The notes below the pieces were generated by a model that was not told where the DNA came from, made no database searches, and was given only the letters and a program-made list of their open reading frames with translations. This document shows positions 8,363-16,024 of a DNA stretch of 64,000 bases, piece after piece. Position 1 is the stretch's first letter. The number at the start of each line of letters is the position of its first letter. This DNA is from Pleomorphomonas sp. T1.2MG-36. GTDB lineage: Bacteria; Pseudomonadota; Alphaproteobacteria; Rhizobiales; Pleomorphomonadaceae. A program made the position numbers and the translations under genes. The DNA lies in the NCBI RefSeq assembly GCF_950100655.1, contig NZ_CATNLY010000023.1, forward strand, positions 372,001 to 436,000, read 5' to 3'.

Positions 8363-9748
8363 ATGCTTACCCACAACAAGTATCCCACCGAGCACTATCG
8401 CGCCCTCGACGCAGCGCATCACCTTCACCCGTTCTCCGACACCCGTTCGCTCAATGCCGGCGGCGTCCGCGTCATCGTCAAGGGTGAGGGCGTCTGGCTG
8501 ACCGACAGCGAAGGCAATCGCATTCTCGACGGCATGTCCGGCCTGTGGTGCGTCAACATCGGCCATGGCCGGCCGGAGATCGCCGAGGCTGTGCAGCGGC
8601 AGATGGGCGAGATTTCCTACTACAACACCTTCTTCAAGACGACGCACCCGCCGGCCGTCGAGCTCGCCGCGCTGATCGCCGAGGTGACGCCCGAAGGGTT
8701 CAACAGGGTCTTCTTCTGCGGCTCGGGCTCGGAAGCCAACGACACCATCTTGCGGATGGTGCGAACCTACTGGACGACGCTCGGCAAGCCGGGCAAGCAG
8801 GTGATCGTCGCCCGCCGCAACGCCTACCATGGCTCGACGGTGGCCGGCGCCTCGCTCGGCGGCATGACGCCGATGCACGCGCAGGGCGGCCTTCCCATTC
8901 CCGGCATCCAGCACATCGGCCAACCCTACTGGTTCGACCACGGCGGCGACCTGACGCCGGCCGAGTTCGGCCTCAAGGCGGCGCGCGAACTCGAAACGGC
9001 AATCGACGAGATCGGTGAAGACAAGGTGGCCGCCTTCATCGCCGAGCCGATCCAGGGCGCCGGCGGCGTCATCATTCCCCCGGACACCTACTGGCCGGAG
9101 GTCGCCCGCATCTGCCGCGAGCGCGACATCCTGTTCATCTCCGACGAAGTGATCTGCGGCTTCGGCCGGCTCGGCACCTGGTTCGGCGCCGAGCATTTCG
9201 GCATGAAGCCGGACCTGATGCCGGTCGCCAAGGGGCTCTCGTCGGGCTACCTGCCGATCGGCGGCGTGCTGGTTTCCGACAAGGTGGCCGGGGTGATCGA
9301 GGACACCGGCGAGTTCAACCACGGCTTCACCTACTCGGCCCACCCCGTCTGCGCGGCGGCGGCCATCGCCAACCTCAAGATCCTGCGCGAGGAGAAGCTG
9401 GTGGAGCGCGTCCGCGACGACATCGGGCCCTATCTGCAAGAGCGCTGGCTGAAGCTCGCCGACCATCCGCTGGTCGGCGAAGCGCGGATGACCGGCCTGA
9501 TGGGAGCGCTGGAGCTCGTTCCCGCCAAGCCGGCGCGCAAACGCTTTGCCGGCGACGGCAGCATCGGCCTCCGTTGCCGCGAGCACTCCTTCCGGAACGG
9601 TCTCGTCATGCGGCACGTCCACGACACCATGGTGATCGCGCCGCCCTTCGTGCTGAGCCACGAGGAGGCCGACGAGTTGATCCGGCTTGCCACCCTGACG
9701 CTCGACATGACGCACGCCGACCTGAAGCGCGACGGCCTCATGGGCTGA
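8363..9748 (+). CDS. Class III PLP aminotransferase (putrescine/omega-amino acid type)
   Basis: This 461-residue fold-type I aminotransferase shows CGSGSEANDT (phosphate-binding, about 119-128), AYHGSTVAG, the PLP-ring Asp261 in SDEVICGFGR and the Schiff-base lysine Lys290 in PVAKGLSSGYLP. It resembles the SpuC / taurine-pyruvate / beta-alanine-pyruvate group. Between puuA and puuB it most likely transaminates putrescine (or a downstream aminobutyrate) to the aldehyde, using pyruvate as acceptor. The start at MLTHNKYP has an AGAGGCTT upstream site; an in-frame start 45 bases earlier is weaker. Substrate is inferred from neighbours only. Confidence 0.82.
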   Translation: MLTHNKYPTEHYRALDAAHHLHPFSDTRSLNAGGVRVIVKGEGVWLTDSEGNRILDGMSGLWCVNIGHGRPEIAEAVQRQMGEISYYNTFFKTTHPPAVELAALIAEVTPEGFNRVFFCGSGSEANDTILRMVRTYWTTLGKPGKQVIVARRNAYHGSTVAGASLGGMTPMHAQGGLPIPGIQHIGQPYWFDHGGDLTPAEFGLKAARELETAIDEIGEDKVAAFIAEPIQGAGGVIIPPDTYWPEVARICRERDILFISDEVICGFGRLGTWFGAEHFGMKPDLMPVAKGLSSGYLPIGGVLVSDKVAGVIEDTGEFNHGFTYSAHPVCAAAAIANLKILREEKLVERVRDDIGPYLQERWLKLADHPLVGEARMTGLMGALELVPAKPARKRFAGDGSIGLRCREHSFRNGLVMRHVHDTMVIAPPFVLSHEEADELIRLATLTLDMTHADLKRDGLMG

Positions 9749-9763
9749 ACCTGCACATGGCTT

Positions 9764-9781
9764 GGGCGGCAATCGCCGCCC
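9764..9781 (+). terminator. Hairpin after the aminotransferase gene
   Basis: GGGCGGC pairs with GCCGCCC around AATC, 16 bases past the stop codon. It lacks a T tract. The remaining 170 bases before puuB hold no gene that I can recognise. Confidence 0.45.
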
Positions 9782-9955
9782 CTGCCCAACTTTCGGATTC
9801 CTTAGCGCCGAGCGTTTCGGCTAGGGTGCGGCCAACGTAACGCGGACGACGCTGATGCGACCGGGAGGACGGCCCCGTGGCGCAGTTTTGGCCGGCCTTC
9901 CAACCGATGACGGAAGCCCAAAGCTTCCGGCAGACATGACTTCGAGACAACTCGC

Positions 9956-11251
9956 ATGTTTTCCGCGCCAACCTTCATGCCCGCCGAGGGGCGGGCTCCG
10001 CATGCCGCTTCCTGGTATGCCGCCTCCTCGGGGGAAATTCCGACCTATCCGTCCCTGAAGGGCCATTGCCGGGCCGACATCGCCATCATCGGCGGTGGCT
10101 ATACCGGGCTTTCGGCGGCTCTCTCGCTGTCGAAGGCCGGCTACAAGGTCGTCGTGCTCGAAGCCAACAAGATCGGTTGGGGGGCCTCGGGGCGAAACGG
10201 CGGCCAGATCCATCCCGGCCAGCGCCAGGATCCCGACTGGCTGGCAGCGCGGATCGGCGAGGGAGCGACGCGCGACCTTCTGCGGCTCGCCGACGAAGCG
10301 CGCGCCCATCTCGATCGGCTGATCGCCGAGCATGCCATCGACTGCGACTTCCGGCCGGGGCTCATCCACACCGTTCACAAGCCGCGCTGGGTCGAGGCGG
10401 AAAAGCGCCACGTCGATCACCTCCAGAAAAAATGGGGCATCGAGCGCCAGTTCCTCGATCGGGATGAAACGGCGCGACGGATCGGCACGGACATCTATCA
10501 CGCCGGCACCTTCGACCCGCAGGGCGGCAAGCTGCACCCGCTGAAATTCGCTCTGGGCCTTGCCAGGGCGGCGGTCGCAGCCGGTGCGACGCTTTACGAA
10601 GACAGCCGGGTCACGCAAATCAGGCACGCGGCGAAGCCTATCGTCGTCACCGCCGACGGCGAGGCGATGGTCGACACGGTCATCGTGGCCGGCAATGGCT
10701 ATCTCGGCGGCCTCGACGCCGAGACCGACGCCAGCGTTCTGCCGATCAACAACTTCGTGGTCGCTACCGAGCCGCTCGACGAGGTGCTGATCCCCGGCGA
10801 GGAAGCGGTGAGCGACAGCCGCTTCGTCGTCTACTACTGGCACCAGACGCCCGACCGGCGGCTGGTGTTCGGCGGCGGCGAGACCTACAGCCACGCCTTT
10901 CCCGAGGACATCGCGGCCTTCGTCCGGCCGCATCTCGCCCGCGTCTATCCGAAACTCGCCAACACGCCGATCAGTCACGCCTGGGGCGGCACGCTGGGCA
11001 TCACCTTCAACCGCATGCCGTTCATCCGCCGGCCGAAGCCCAACGTGTTCATCGCCGCCGGCTACTCCGGACAGGGCGTGATGCTGGCCCCCTTCGTCGG
11101 GCACGTCATCGCCGAGGCGGTGGGCGGCAGCATGGGTAGGTTCGATGCGTTCGCCAAGGTGCCGGTGATGCCGTTCCCCGGCGGCACGCTGCTTCGCTGG
11201 CCGACCCTCGTTGCCGCCATGACCTGGTTCAAGCTGCTCGACAGCATCTGA
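9956..11251 (+). CDS. puuB: Gamma-glutamylputrescine oxidoreductase (FAD-dependent)
   Basis: This 431-residue DAO-type flavoenzyme has the dinucleotide-binding motif IIGGGYTGLSAA at about residues 44-55 and the second FAD contact EANKIGWGASGRNGG at about 69-83. The C-terminal FIAAGYSGQGVMLAPFVG is the flavin-closing segment. PuuB oxidises gamma-glutamylputrescine to gamma-glutamyl-aminobutyraldehyde, producing H2O2. It is the third gene of the plus-strand catabolic set. The aldehyde dehydrogenase (PuuC) and gamma-glutamyl-GABA hydrolase (PuuD) of the E. coli route are not in the window. Confidence 0.85.
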   Translation: MFSAPTFMPAEGRAPHAASWYAASSGEIPTYPSLKGHCRADIAIIGGGYTGLSAALSLSKAGYKVVVLEANKIGWGASGRNGGQIHPGQRQDPDWLAARIGEGATRDLLRLADEARAHLDRLIAEHAIDCDFRPGLIHTVHKPRWVEAEKRHVDHLQKKWGIERQFLDRDETARRIGTDIYHAGTFDPQGGKLHPLKFALGLARAAVAAGATLYEDSRVTQIRHAAKPIVVTADGEAMVDTVIVAGNGYLGGLDAETDASVLPINNFVVATEPLDEVLIPGEEAVSDSRFVVYYWHQTPDRRLVFGGGETYSHAFPEDIAAFVRPHLARVYPKLANTPISHAWGGTLGITFNRMPFIRRPKPNVFIAAGYSGQGVMLAPFVGHVIAEAVGGSMGRFDAFAKVPVMPFPGGTLLRWPTLVAAMTWFKLLDSI

Positions 11252-11280
11252 CCGAATCCGGCCATTTTTTCGAGATAAAT

Positions 11281-11301
11281 AGACTATACACCTTGTAGTC
11301 T
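11281..11301 (+). promoter_or_regulatory. Inverted repeat upstream of the sulfur assimilation operon
   Basis: AGACTA (11281-11286) and TAGTCT (11296-11301) form a perfect 6-base inverted repeat separated by 9 bases, in an AT-rich stretch about 130 bases upstream of the first gene. Size and position suit an operator for a dimeric sulfur regulator, which I cannot name. Confidence 0.45.
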
Positions 11302-11428
11302 TTCAATAATGCGGCGGCGGCGGGATGTTTTTTTCGCCGCCGTTGCGCTTTTTGAAATGATGACGCAGGCCCTTGGCGAAGCAATCGACTATGTGTCAGT
11401 CAGGATTGCTAGCTTCGCGGACACCGGA

Positions 11429-11725
11429 ATGCCAATGCCCGAGATTCTGACCGCCAACAGACTTTACGACGGCGACGTCGTCTATCGCACCGCCTTGGGC
11501 GAGTGGGTCGCCGATGTGGACGCCGCCGAGCTGATCGACGACGCCGCGCAGCTTGCGGTGGCCGAGACCGCCGCGCAGGCCGACGTCAAGGCGTCCAGGG
11601 TGCTCGATGTCGTCACCATCCCCGTCGAGGTGACGAACGGGCGCATCGTGCCCAAGCGCCTCCGCGAGCGCATCCGCGCCTTCGGCCCCACCGTCAAGTC
11701 CGACCACCGGCCCGGTGCCGTCTGA
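11429..11725 (+). CDS. DUF2849 small protein of the sulfite reductase operon
   Basis: This 98-residue protein (MPMPEILTANRLYDGDVVYR) matches the DUF2849 family, which alphaproteobacteria commonly encode just upstream of cysI. No enzymatic motif is visible. Its constant partnership suggests a role in sulfite reductase assembly or electron delivery, which is inference. ATGs at 11429 and 11435 are both possible. Its stop lies 14 bases before cysI, whose ribosome site fills the gap, so the genes are co-transcribed. Confidence 0.75.
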   Translation: MPMPEILTANRLYDGDVVYRTALGEWVADVDAAELIDDAAQLAVAETAAQADVKASRVLDVVTIPVEVTNGRIVPKRLRERIRAFGPTVKSDHRPGAV

Positions 11726-11739
11726 AGAAGGAGGCCGCC

Positions 11740-13395
11740 ATGTATCGCTATGACGAGTTCGATGCCGCCTTCGTCCAGCAGCGCGTCGCCCAGTTCGCCG
11801 ACCAGGTGGAGCGCCGCCTCAAGGGCGAGATCACCGAGGACGAGTTCAAGCCGCTGCGCCTGATGAACGGCGTCTATCTGCAGCTCCATGCCTACATGCT
11901 GCGGATCGCCGTTCCCTACGGCACGCTGTCGTCCGTGCAGATGCGCCGCCTCGCCCACATCGCCCGGACCTATGACAAGGGCTACGGTCACTTCACCACC
12001 CGGCAGAACATCCAGTTCAACTGGCCGGCGCTCAAGGACGTGCCGACCATCCTCGCCGAGCTGGCCGAAGTGGAGATGCACGCCATCCAGACATCGGGGA
12101 ACTGCATCCGCAACGTGACGGCGGACCACTTCGCGGGCGCCGCCTTCGACGAGGCCGACGATCCCCGTCCCTATGCCGAAATCCTGCGCCAGTGGTCGTC
12201 GCTGCACCCGGAATTCTCCTTCCTGCCGCGCAAGTTCAAGATCGCGGTGACCGGCGCCGCTCACGACCGCGCGGCCATCCGCCTGCATGACATCGGCCTT
12301 GAGGTGAAACGCGGAGACGACGGCGGCATGGGCTTTGCCGTCCATGTCGGCGGCGGCCAGGGGCGGACGCCGATGCTGGCTCGCGAGATCGCCGGATTCG
12401 TGCCGGAGGCCGACATTCTCGCCTACGTCGACGCGATCCTGCGCGTCTACAATCTGTTCGGCCGGCGCGACAACAAGTTCAAGGCGCGCATCAAGATCCT
12501 CGTCCACGAGACCGGCATCGACGAGATCCGGCGGATGGTGGAGGAAGAGTTCCAACAGATCCGGGGCGGCGTTCTCGGCTTGCCGACCGAGGAAGTCGAG
12601 CGTATCCGCGCCTATTTCGCGCCGCCCGCCTTCGAGGATCGGCCGGCGGTTTCGGCCAAGCTGGACGCGGCCCGCGCCGCCAATCCAGCGCTCGACCGCT
12701 TCGCACGGCAAAATCTCCATCGCCACAAGGCGCGCGGCTACACCTCGCTCACCATTTCGCTGAAGCCGATCGGCGGCATTCCCGGCGACGCGTCGGCCGA
12801 CCAGATGGACGCCGTCGCCGACATCGCCGAGAAATGGGCCTTCTCGGAAATCCGCGTCAGCCACGAGCAGAACCTCATCCTGCCGCATCTGGCGCTCGAC
12901 GACGTGCCGGAGGTCTACAAGGCGCTCGCCGCCGCCGGGCTCGCCACCGCCAACGCCGGCGCCATCACCGACATCATCGCCTGTCCCGGCCTCGACTACT
13001 GCGCACTCGCCAACGCCCGGTCCATCCCGATCGCCTCGGAACTGTCCGAGCGGTTCGGCGCGCCGGAACGGCAGGACGAGATCGGGCCGCTGTCGATCAA
13101 GATTTCCGGCTGCATCAACGCTTGCGGCCACCACCACGTCGGCCACATCGGCATTCTCGGCGTCGACCGCAAGGGCGAGGAGTTTTATCAGATCAGCCTT
13201 GGCGGCAACCCGGACGAAAGCGCGTCGATCGGCGAGATCATCGGGCCGGGCTTTTACGCCGACGGCATCATCGACGCGGTCGAGACAGTTGTCGACACTT
13301 ACATCAAGCTCCGCACCTCACCGGAGGAAACCTTCCTCGCCGCCTATCGCAGGCTCGGCGAGGCGCCGTTCAAGGAGGCCCTCTATGGTGCTTGA
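11740..13395 (+). CDS. cysI: Assimilatory sulfite reductase hemoprotein (nitrite/sulfite reductase family)
   Basis: This 551-residue sirohaem/[4Fe-4S] enzyme reduces sulfite to sulfide with six electrons in the cytoplasm. The cluster and sirohaem ligands are Cys415 and Cys421 (CPGLDYC) plus Cys458 and Cys462 (CINAC). Two ferredoxin-like/NIR_SIR half repeats can be followed, with TTRQNIQFNW and NCIRNVTADH in the first half. The start has a near-perfect AAGGAGG site. Its stop overlaps the start of cysH by 11 bases. No flavoprotein CysJ is adjacent, so ferredoxin is a likely donor. Confidence 0.93.
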   Translation: MYRYDEFDAAFVQQRVAQFADQVERRLKGEITEDEFKPLRLMNGVYLQLHAYMLRIAVPYGTLSSVQMRRLAHIARTYDKGYGHFTTRQNIQFNWPALKDVPTILAELAEVEMHAIQTSGNCIRNVTADHFAGAAFDEADDPRPYAEILRQWSSLHPEFSFLPRKFKIAVTGAAHDRAAIRLHDIGLEVKRGDDGGMGFAVHVGGGQGRTPMLAREIAGFVPEADILAYVDAILRVYNLFGRRDNKFKARIKILVHETGIDEIRRMVEEEFQQIRGGVLGLPTEEVERIRAYFAPPAFEDRPAVSAKLDAARAANPALDRFARQNLHRHKARGYTSLTISLKPIGGIPGDASADQMDAVADIAEKWAFSEIRVSHEQNLILPHLALDDVPEVYKALAAAGLATANAGAITDIIACPGLDYCALANARSIPIASELSERFGAPERQDEIGPLSIKISGCINACGHHHVGHIGILGVDRKGEEFYQISLGGNPDESASIGEIIGPGFYADGIIDAVETVVDTYIKLRTSPEETFLAAYRRLGEAPFKEALYGA

Positions 13396-14137
13396 CGCGC
13401 TCGGCCTTGCCGTCGATCCCGATCAGGGGCTCGCCGCCGAGGCACGCCTCCTCTCCGCTCGCCACGAGGGAGAGGAAGCGGAGGCGATCGTCGCCGCCGC
13501 GCTGGATCTTTACGCCGGCAGAATCGCCCTGGTCTCGAGCTTCGGGGCCGACAGCGCCGTGCTGCTGGCCATGGTGGCCGACATCGACCGGTCCCTGCCC
13601 GTGATCTTTCTCGACACCGGCAAGCTCTTTCCGGCGACCTTGGCCTATCGCGACAGATTGCTGGAGACGCTCGGCCTGACCGGCACCGTCTCCCACGGTC
13701 CGGACACCTCGGACCTTGCCGCCGCCGACCCGGCCGGCGCGCTGTGGATGGCCGATACCGACGCCTGCTGCGACATCCGCAAGGTAAGGCCGCTCGCCGC
13801 CGCCCTCGCGCCCTATGACGCCTGGATTTCCGGCCGCAAGCGCTATCAGGCCGAGACGCGGACGCACTTGCCGCTGTTCGAGGCGGCAAGCGGGCGCATC
13901 AAGGTCAACCCGCTGCTCGGCTGGGACCGGGCGCGCATCGAGGCCTATCGCGAGGCGCGCCACCTGCCGCCGCATCCGCTGGTTGCCGAGGGTTACCCGT
14001 CGATCGGGTGCCTGCCCTGCACAGACAAGGTGCGGCCGGGCGAAGACGAACGAGCCGGCCGTTGGCGCGGCAAGGCCAAGACCGAATGCGGTATCCATCT
14101 CGGCCAGCCGTCGGGCGCGGCCATTCCGGGGATTTGA
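13385..14137 (+). CDS. cysH: APS/PAPS reductase with [4Fe-4S] cluster
   Basis: This 250-residue thioredoxin-dependent reductase converts adenylyl sulfate to sulfite. The PP-loop is SSFGADSAVLL (51-61). Cys128-Cys129 and Cys209/Cys212 make the CC...CxxC [4Fe-4S] set, which marks adenosine-5'-phosphosulfate (APS) rather than PAPS specificity. The catalytic Cys235 sits in KTECGIH. The ATG inside the end of cysI was chosen because the preceding frame has no family similarity. Its product feeds CysI directly. Confidence 0.93.
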   Translation: MVLDALGLAVDPDQGLAAEARLLSARHEGEEAEAIVAAALDLYAGRIALVSSFGADSAVLLAMVADIDRSLPVIFLDTGKLFPATLAYRDRLLETLGLTGTVSHGPDTSDLAAADPAGALWMADTDACCDIRKVRPLAAALAPYDAWISGRKRYQAETRTHLPLFEAASGRIKVNPLLGWDRARIEAYREARHLPPHPLVAEGYPSIGCLPCTDKVRPGEDERAGRWRGKAKTECGIHLGQPSGAAIPGI

Positions 14138-14140
14138 GCC

Positions 14141-14686
14141 ATGGTTGCCACCGCCATCGTGCCGCAAGGCGCCGCCACCAGCAGCTCGACGCCGGACGTC
14201 TATCGGGCGGGGCGATTCGAGCCCAACGACTTTGCCATCGCAGGCGAGGACAATGGCGGCGACGGCCTGATCCTCCCGCTCGCGGCGCTCAGGGCGACGC
14301 TCAATGGGAACAGCGCCGGCAATCGTCGGCTGGGACTGCTGTTCTCGCCGGCCGATCGCTTCGATGAGGTCTTGCCGCTCCTCGGCAACATCGCCGTCGT
14401 TGCAGTGGACTTCCCCAAGTTTGCCGACGGGCGTGGCTTCAGCCATGCCGCCCGCCTCGTCCGAGCGGGCTTTGCCGGAGAGATCCGGGCGGTCGGCGAC
14501 ATTCTGATCGACGAGATCCCGCTCATGCGGCGCGTCGGCATCTCGGCGTTCGAGGTCAGGAACGCGACCGCCCGCCGCTACCTCTCAGAGAAGCGCGACC
14601 CGTCCCCCAACCTTCACTACCAGCCCGGCGCCCTGCCCGAACCCGCGGCCGGCACGCGCCCCTGGCTTCGCCGCCGCACAAACTGA
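14141..14686 (+). CDS. DUF934 protein of the sulfur assimilation operon
   Basis: This 181-residue protein belongs to the DUF934 group, found almost always beside cysI/cysH in proteobacteria and sometimes labelled oxidoreductase. Features seen are the conserved core VDFPKFADGRGFSHAARLVR and the C-terminal RYLSEKRDPSPNLHYQPG. No cofactor motif is evident. It starts 3 bases after cysH and closes the operon. A helper role in sulfite reduction is inferred from co-occurrence. The first 20 residues are low-complexity, so the true start could be slightly downstream. Confidence 0.75.
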   Translation: MVATAIVPQGAATSSSTPDVYRAGRFEPNDFAIAGEDNGGDGLILPLAALRATLNGNSAGNRRLGLLFSPADRFDEVLPLLGNIAVVAVDFPKFADGRGFSHAARLVRAGFAGEIRAVGDILIDEIPLMRRVGISAFEVRNATARRYLSEKRDPSPNLHYQPGALPEPAAGTRPWLRRRTN

Positions 14687-14824
14687 TATCCGCGAGCCCT
14701 TGCACAGGCTGATCCGATGGAGCCGCACAGGCTTCACGTGTTACACTTGCGTACATTTCGCCGCTTTCATAACTCAAGTTATCCGGATTATCCCTTGGGC
14801 TACATCGCCGAAACGGAGCCGGAC

Positions 14825-16024
14825 ATGGCCTTCTGGAAACAACTGGTACTCGCCCTGCTCCTGGGGTTGGCCGGGATCATCGGCTGGGGCGCATTCGACC
14901 CGGCTGCGCGTCCCCGACTGACCGAGGCCGGCGTGCCGGGCGCCTTGCTGCCGGAATGGCTCTTTCTGGCGGCGGCCGACAACGCGGCGGCCGCGACGCC
15001 AAGGCCTGAAGGTGGGCGCAACGGAGCCGCGGGCGGCGGCGGTGGCAGGACCGCTCTGGTCGTGACGGCTCCCGTCGTCTTGACCGAAACCGCCGACCGC
15101 GTCAGCGCCATCGGCACCGCCGAGGCCGCGCGCACCGTTGTCGTCTTCCCGCGCGCCACCGGCATGGTGACCGAGGTCGCCTTCACCTCGGGCGAACGGG
15201 TCGAGGCCGGAGCCACGCTCGTCCGTCTCGACGACGACAGCGAGAAGATCGCGCTGGAGCAGGCGAAGGTCGCCTTGCAGGATGCCGATGCCAAGGCGAC
15301 CCGTAACGAAAGACTTGCCGAGACGCGGGCGATTTCCGCCGCGGAGCGCGACACAGCCCGCTTCGAGCTCTCCAAGGCGCGTCTGGCGTTGCAGGAGGCC
15401 GAACTCAACCTCAGCCGCCGCACCATCACTGCGCCTTTTGCCGGCATCGTCGGCCTGACTTCGGTCGAAGTGGGTGACATGGTGTCGACGTCGACCGAGA
15501 TCGCGACGGTCGATGACCGCTCGGACATCAAGGTGGAGTTCCGTGTTCCCGAGGCTTTCGCGGCCCGCGTCGCCATCGGCCAACCAATCGAAGTGGCGAC
15601 GCCGTCGCAGCCCGGCGCCACCTTCAAAGGCAAGGTCACCGCCGTCGGCAGCCGCATCGAGGCCGACAGCCGGACCCTGGTCGCTCAGGCGACTGTGGAC
15701 AATCCCGACGACGTGCTCCGGCCCGGCATGTCATTCGCCGTCACCCTCCGCTTCCCCGGCCAGCAGAAGCCTGCCGTGCCGGCGACCTCCGTGCAATGGG
15801 ACCGGGACGGTTCCTATGTCTGGTCGATCGACGACGGCAAGGCAAAGCGAACCGGCATCGCCATCATCGAACGCAATGCCGACACGGTGCTGGTCAGTGG
15901 CGACCTCAAGCCAGGCGATCCGGTGGTGATCGAAGGCATTCAGTCGGTGCGGGCCGGCGCACCCGTGCGGATGGCCGGCGAGCCCGAGCAGCTCGCCGAC
16001 AAGGCTCGGGACACAAAGCCATGA
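14825..16024 (+). CDS. RND efflux periplasmic adaptor (membrane fusion protein)
   Basis: This 399-residue protein has an N-terminal hydrophobic anchor (about 5-22) and a Gly/Ala-rich linker. It continues with a biotinyl-lipoyl half motif (about 85-135), a coiled-coil hairpin (about 140-200), then beta-barrel and membrane-proximal domains. It would bridge the inner-membrane pump to an outer-membrane channel. The start MAFWKQLVLALLL has a GGAG site. Its stop overlaps the permease start as ATGA. No TolC-like gene accompanies it. Confidence 0.88.
   Translation: MAFWKQLVLALLLGLAGIIGWGAFDPAARPRLTEAGVPGALLPEWLFLAAADNAAAATPRPEGGRNGAAGGGGGRTALVVTAPVVLTETADRVSAIGTAEAARTVVVFPRATGMVTEVAFTSGERVEAGATLVRLDDDSEKIALEQAKVALQDADAKATRNERLAETRAISAAERDTARFELSKARLALQEAELNLSRRTITAPFAGIVGLTSVEVGDMVSTSTEIATVDDRSDIKVEFRVPEAFAARVAIGQPIEVATPSQPGATFKGKVTAVGSRIEADSRTLVAQATVDNPDDVLRPGMSFAVTLRFPGQQKPAVPATSVQWDRDGSYVWSIDDGKAKRTGIAIIERNADTVLVSGDLKPGDPVVIEGIQSVRAGAPVRMAGEPEQLADKARDTKP

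Noticed and set aside
11482..13146. 554-codon antisense frame over cysI
   Set aside because: Shadow of cysI and DUF2849; the sense strand has all sirohaem/[4Fe-4S] ligands.
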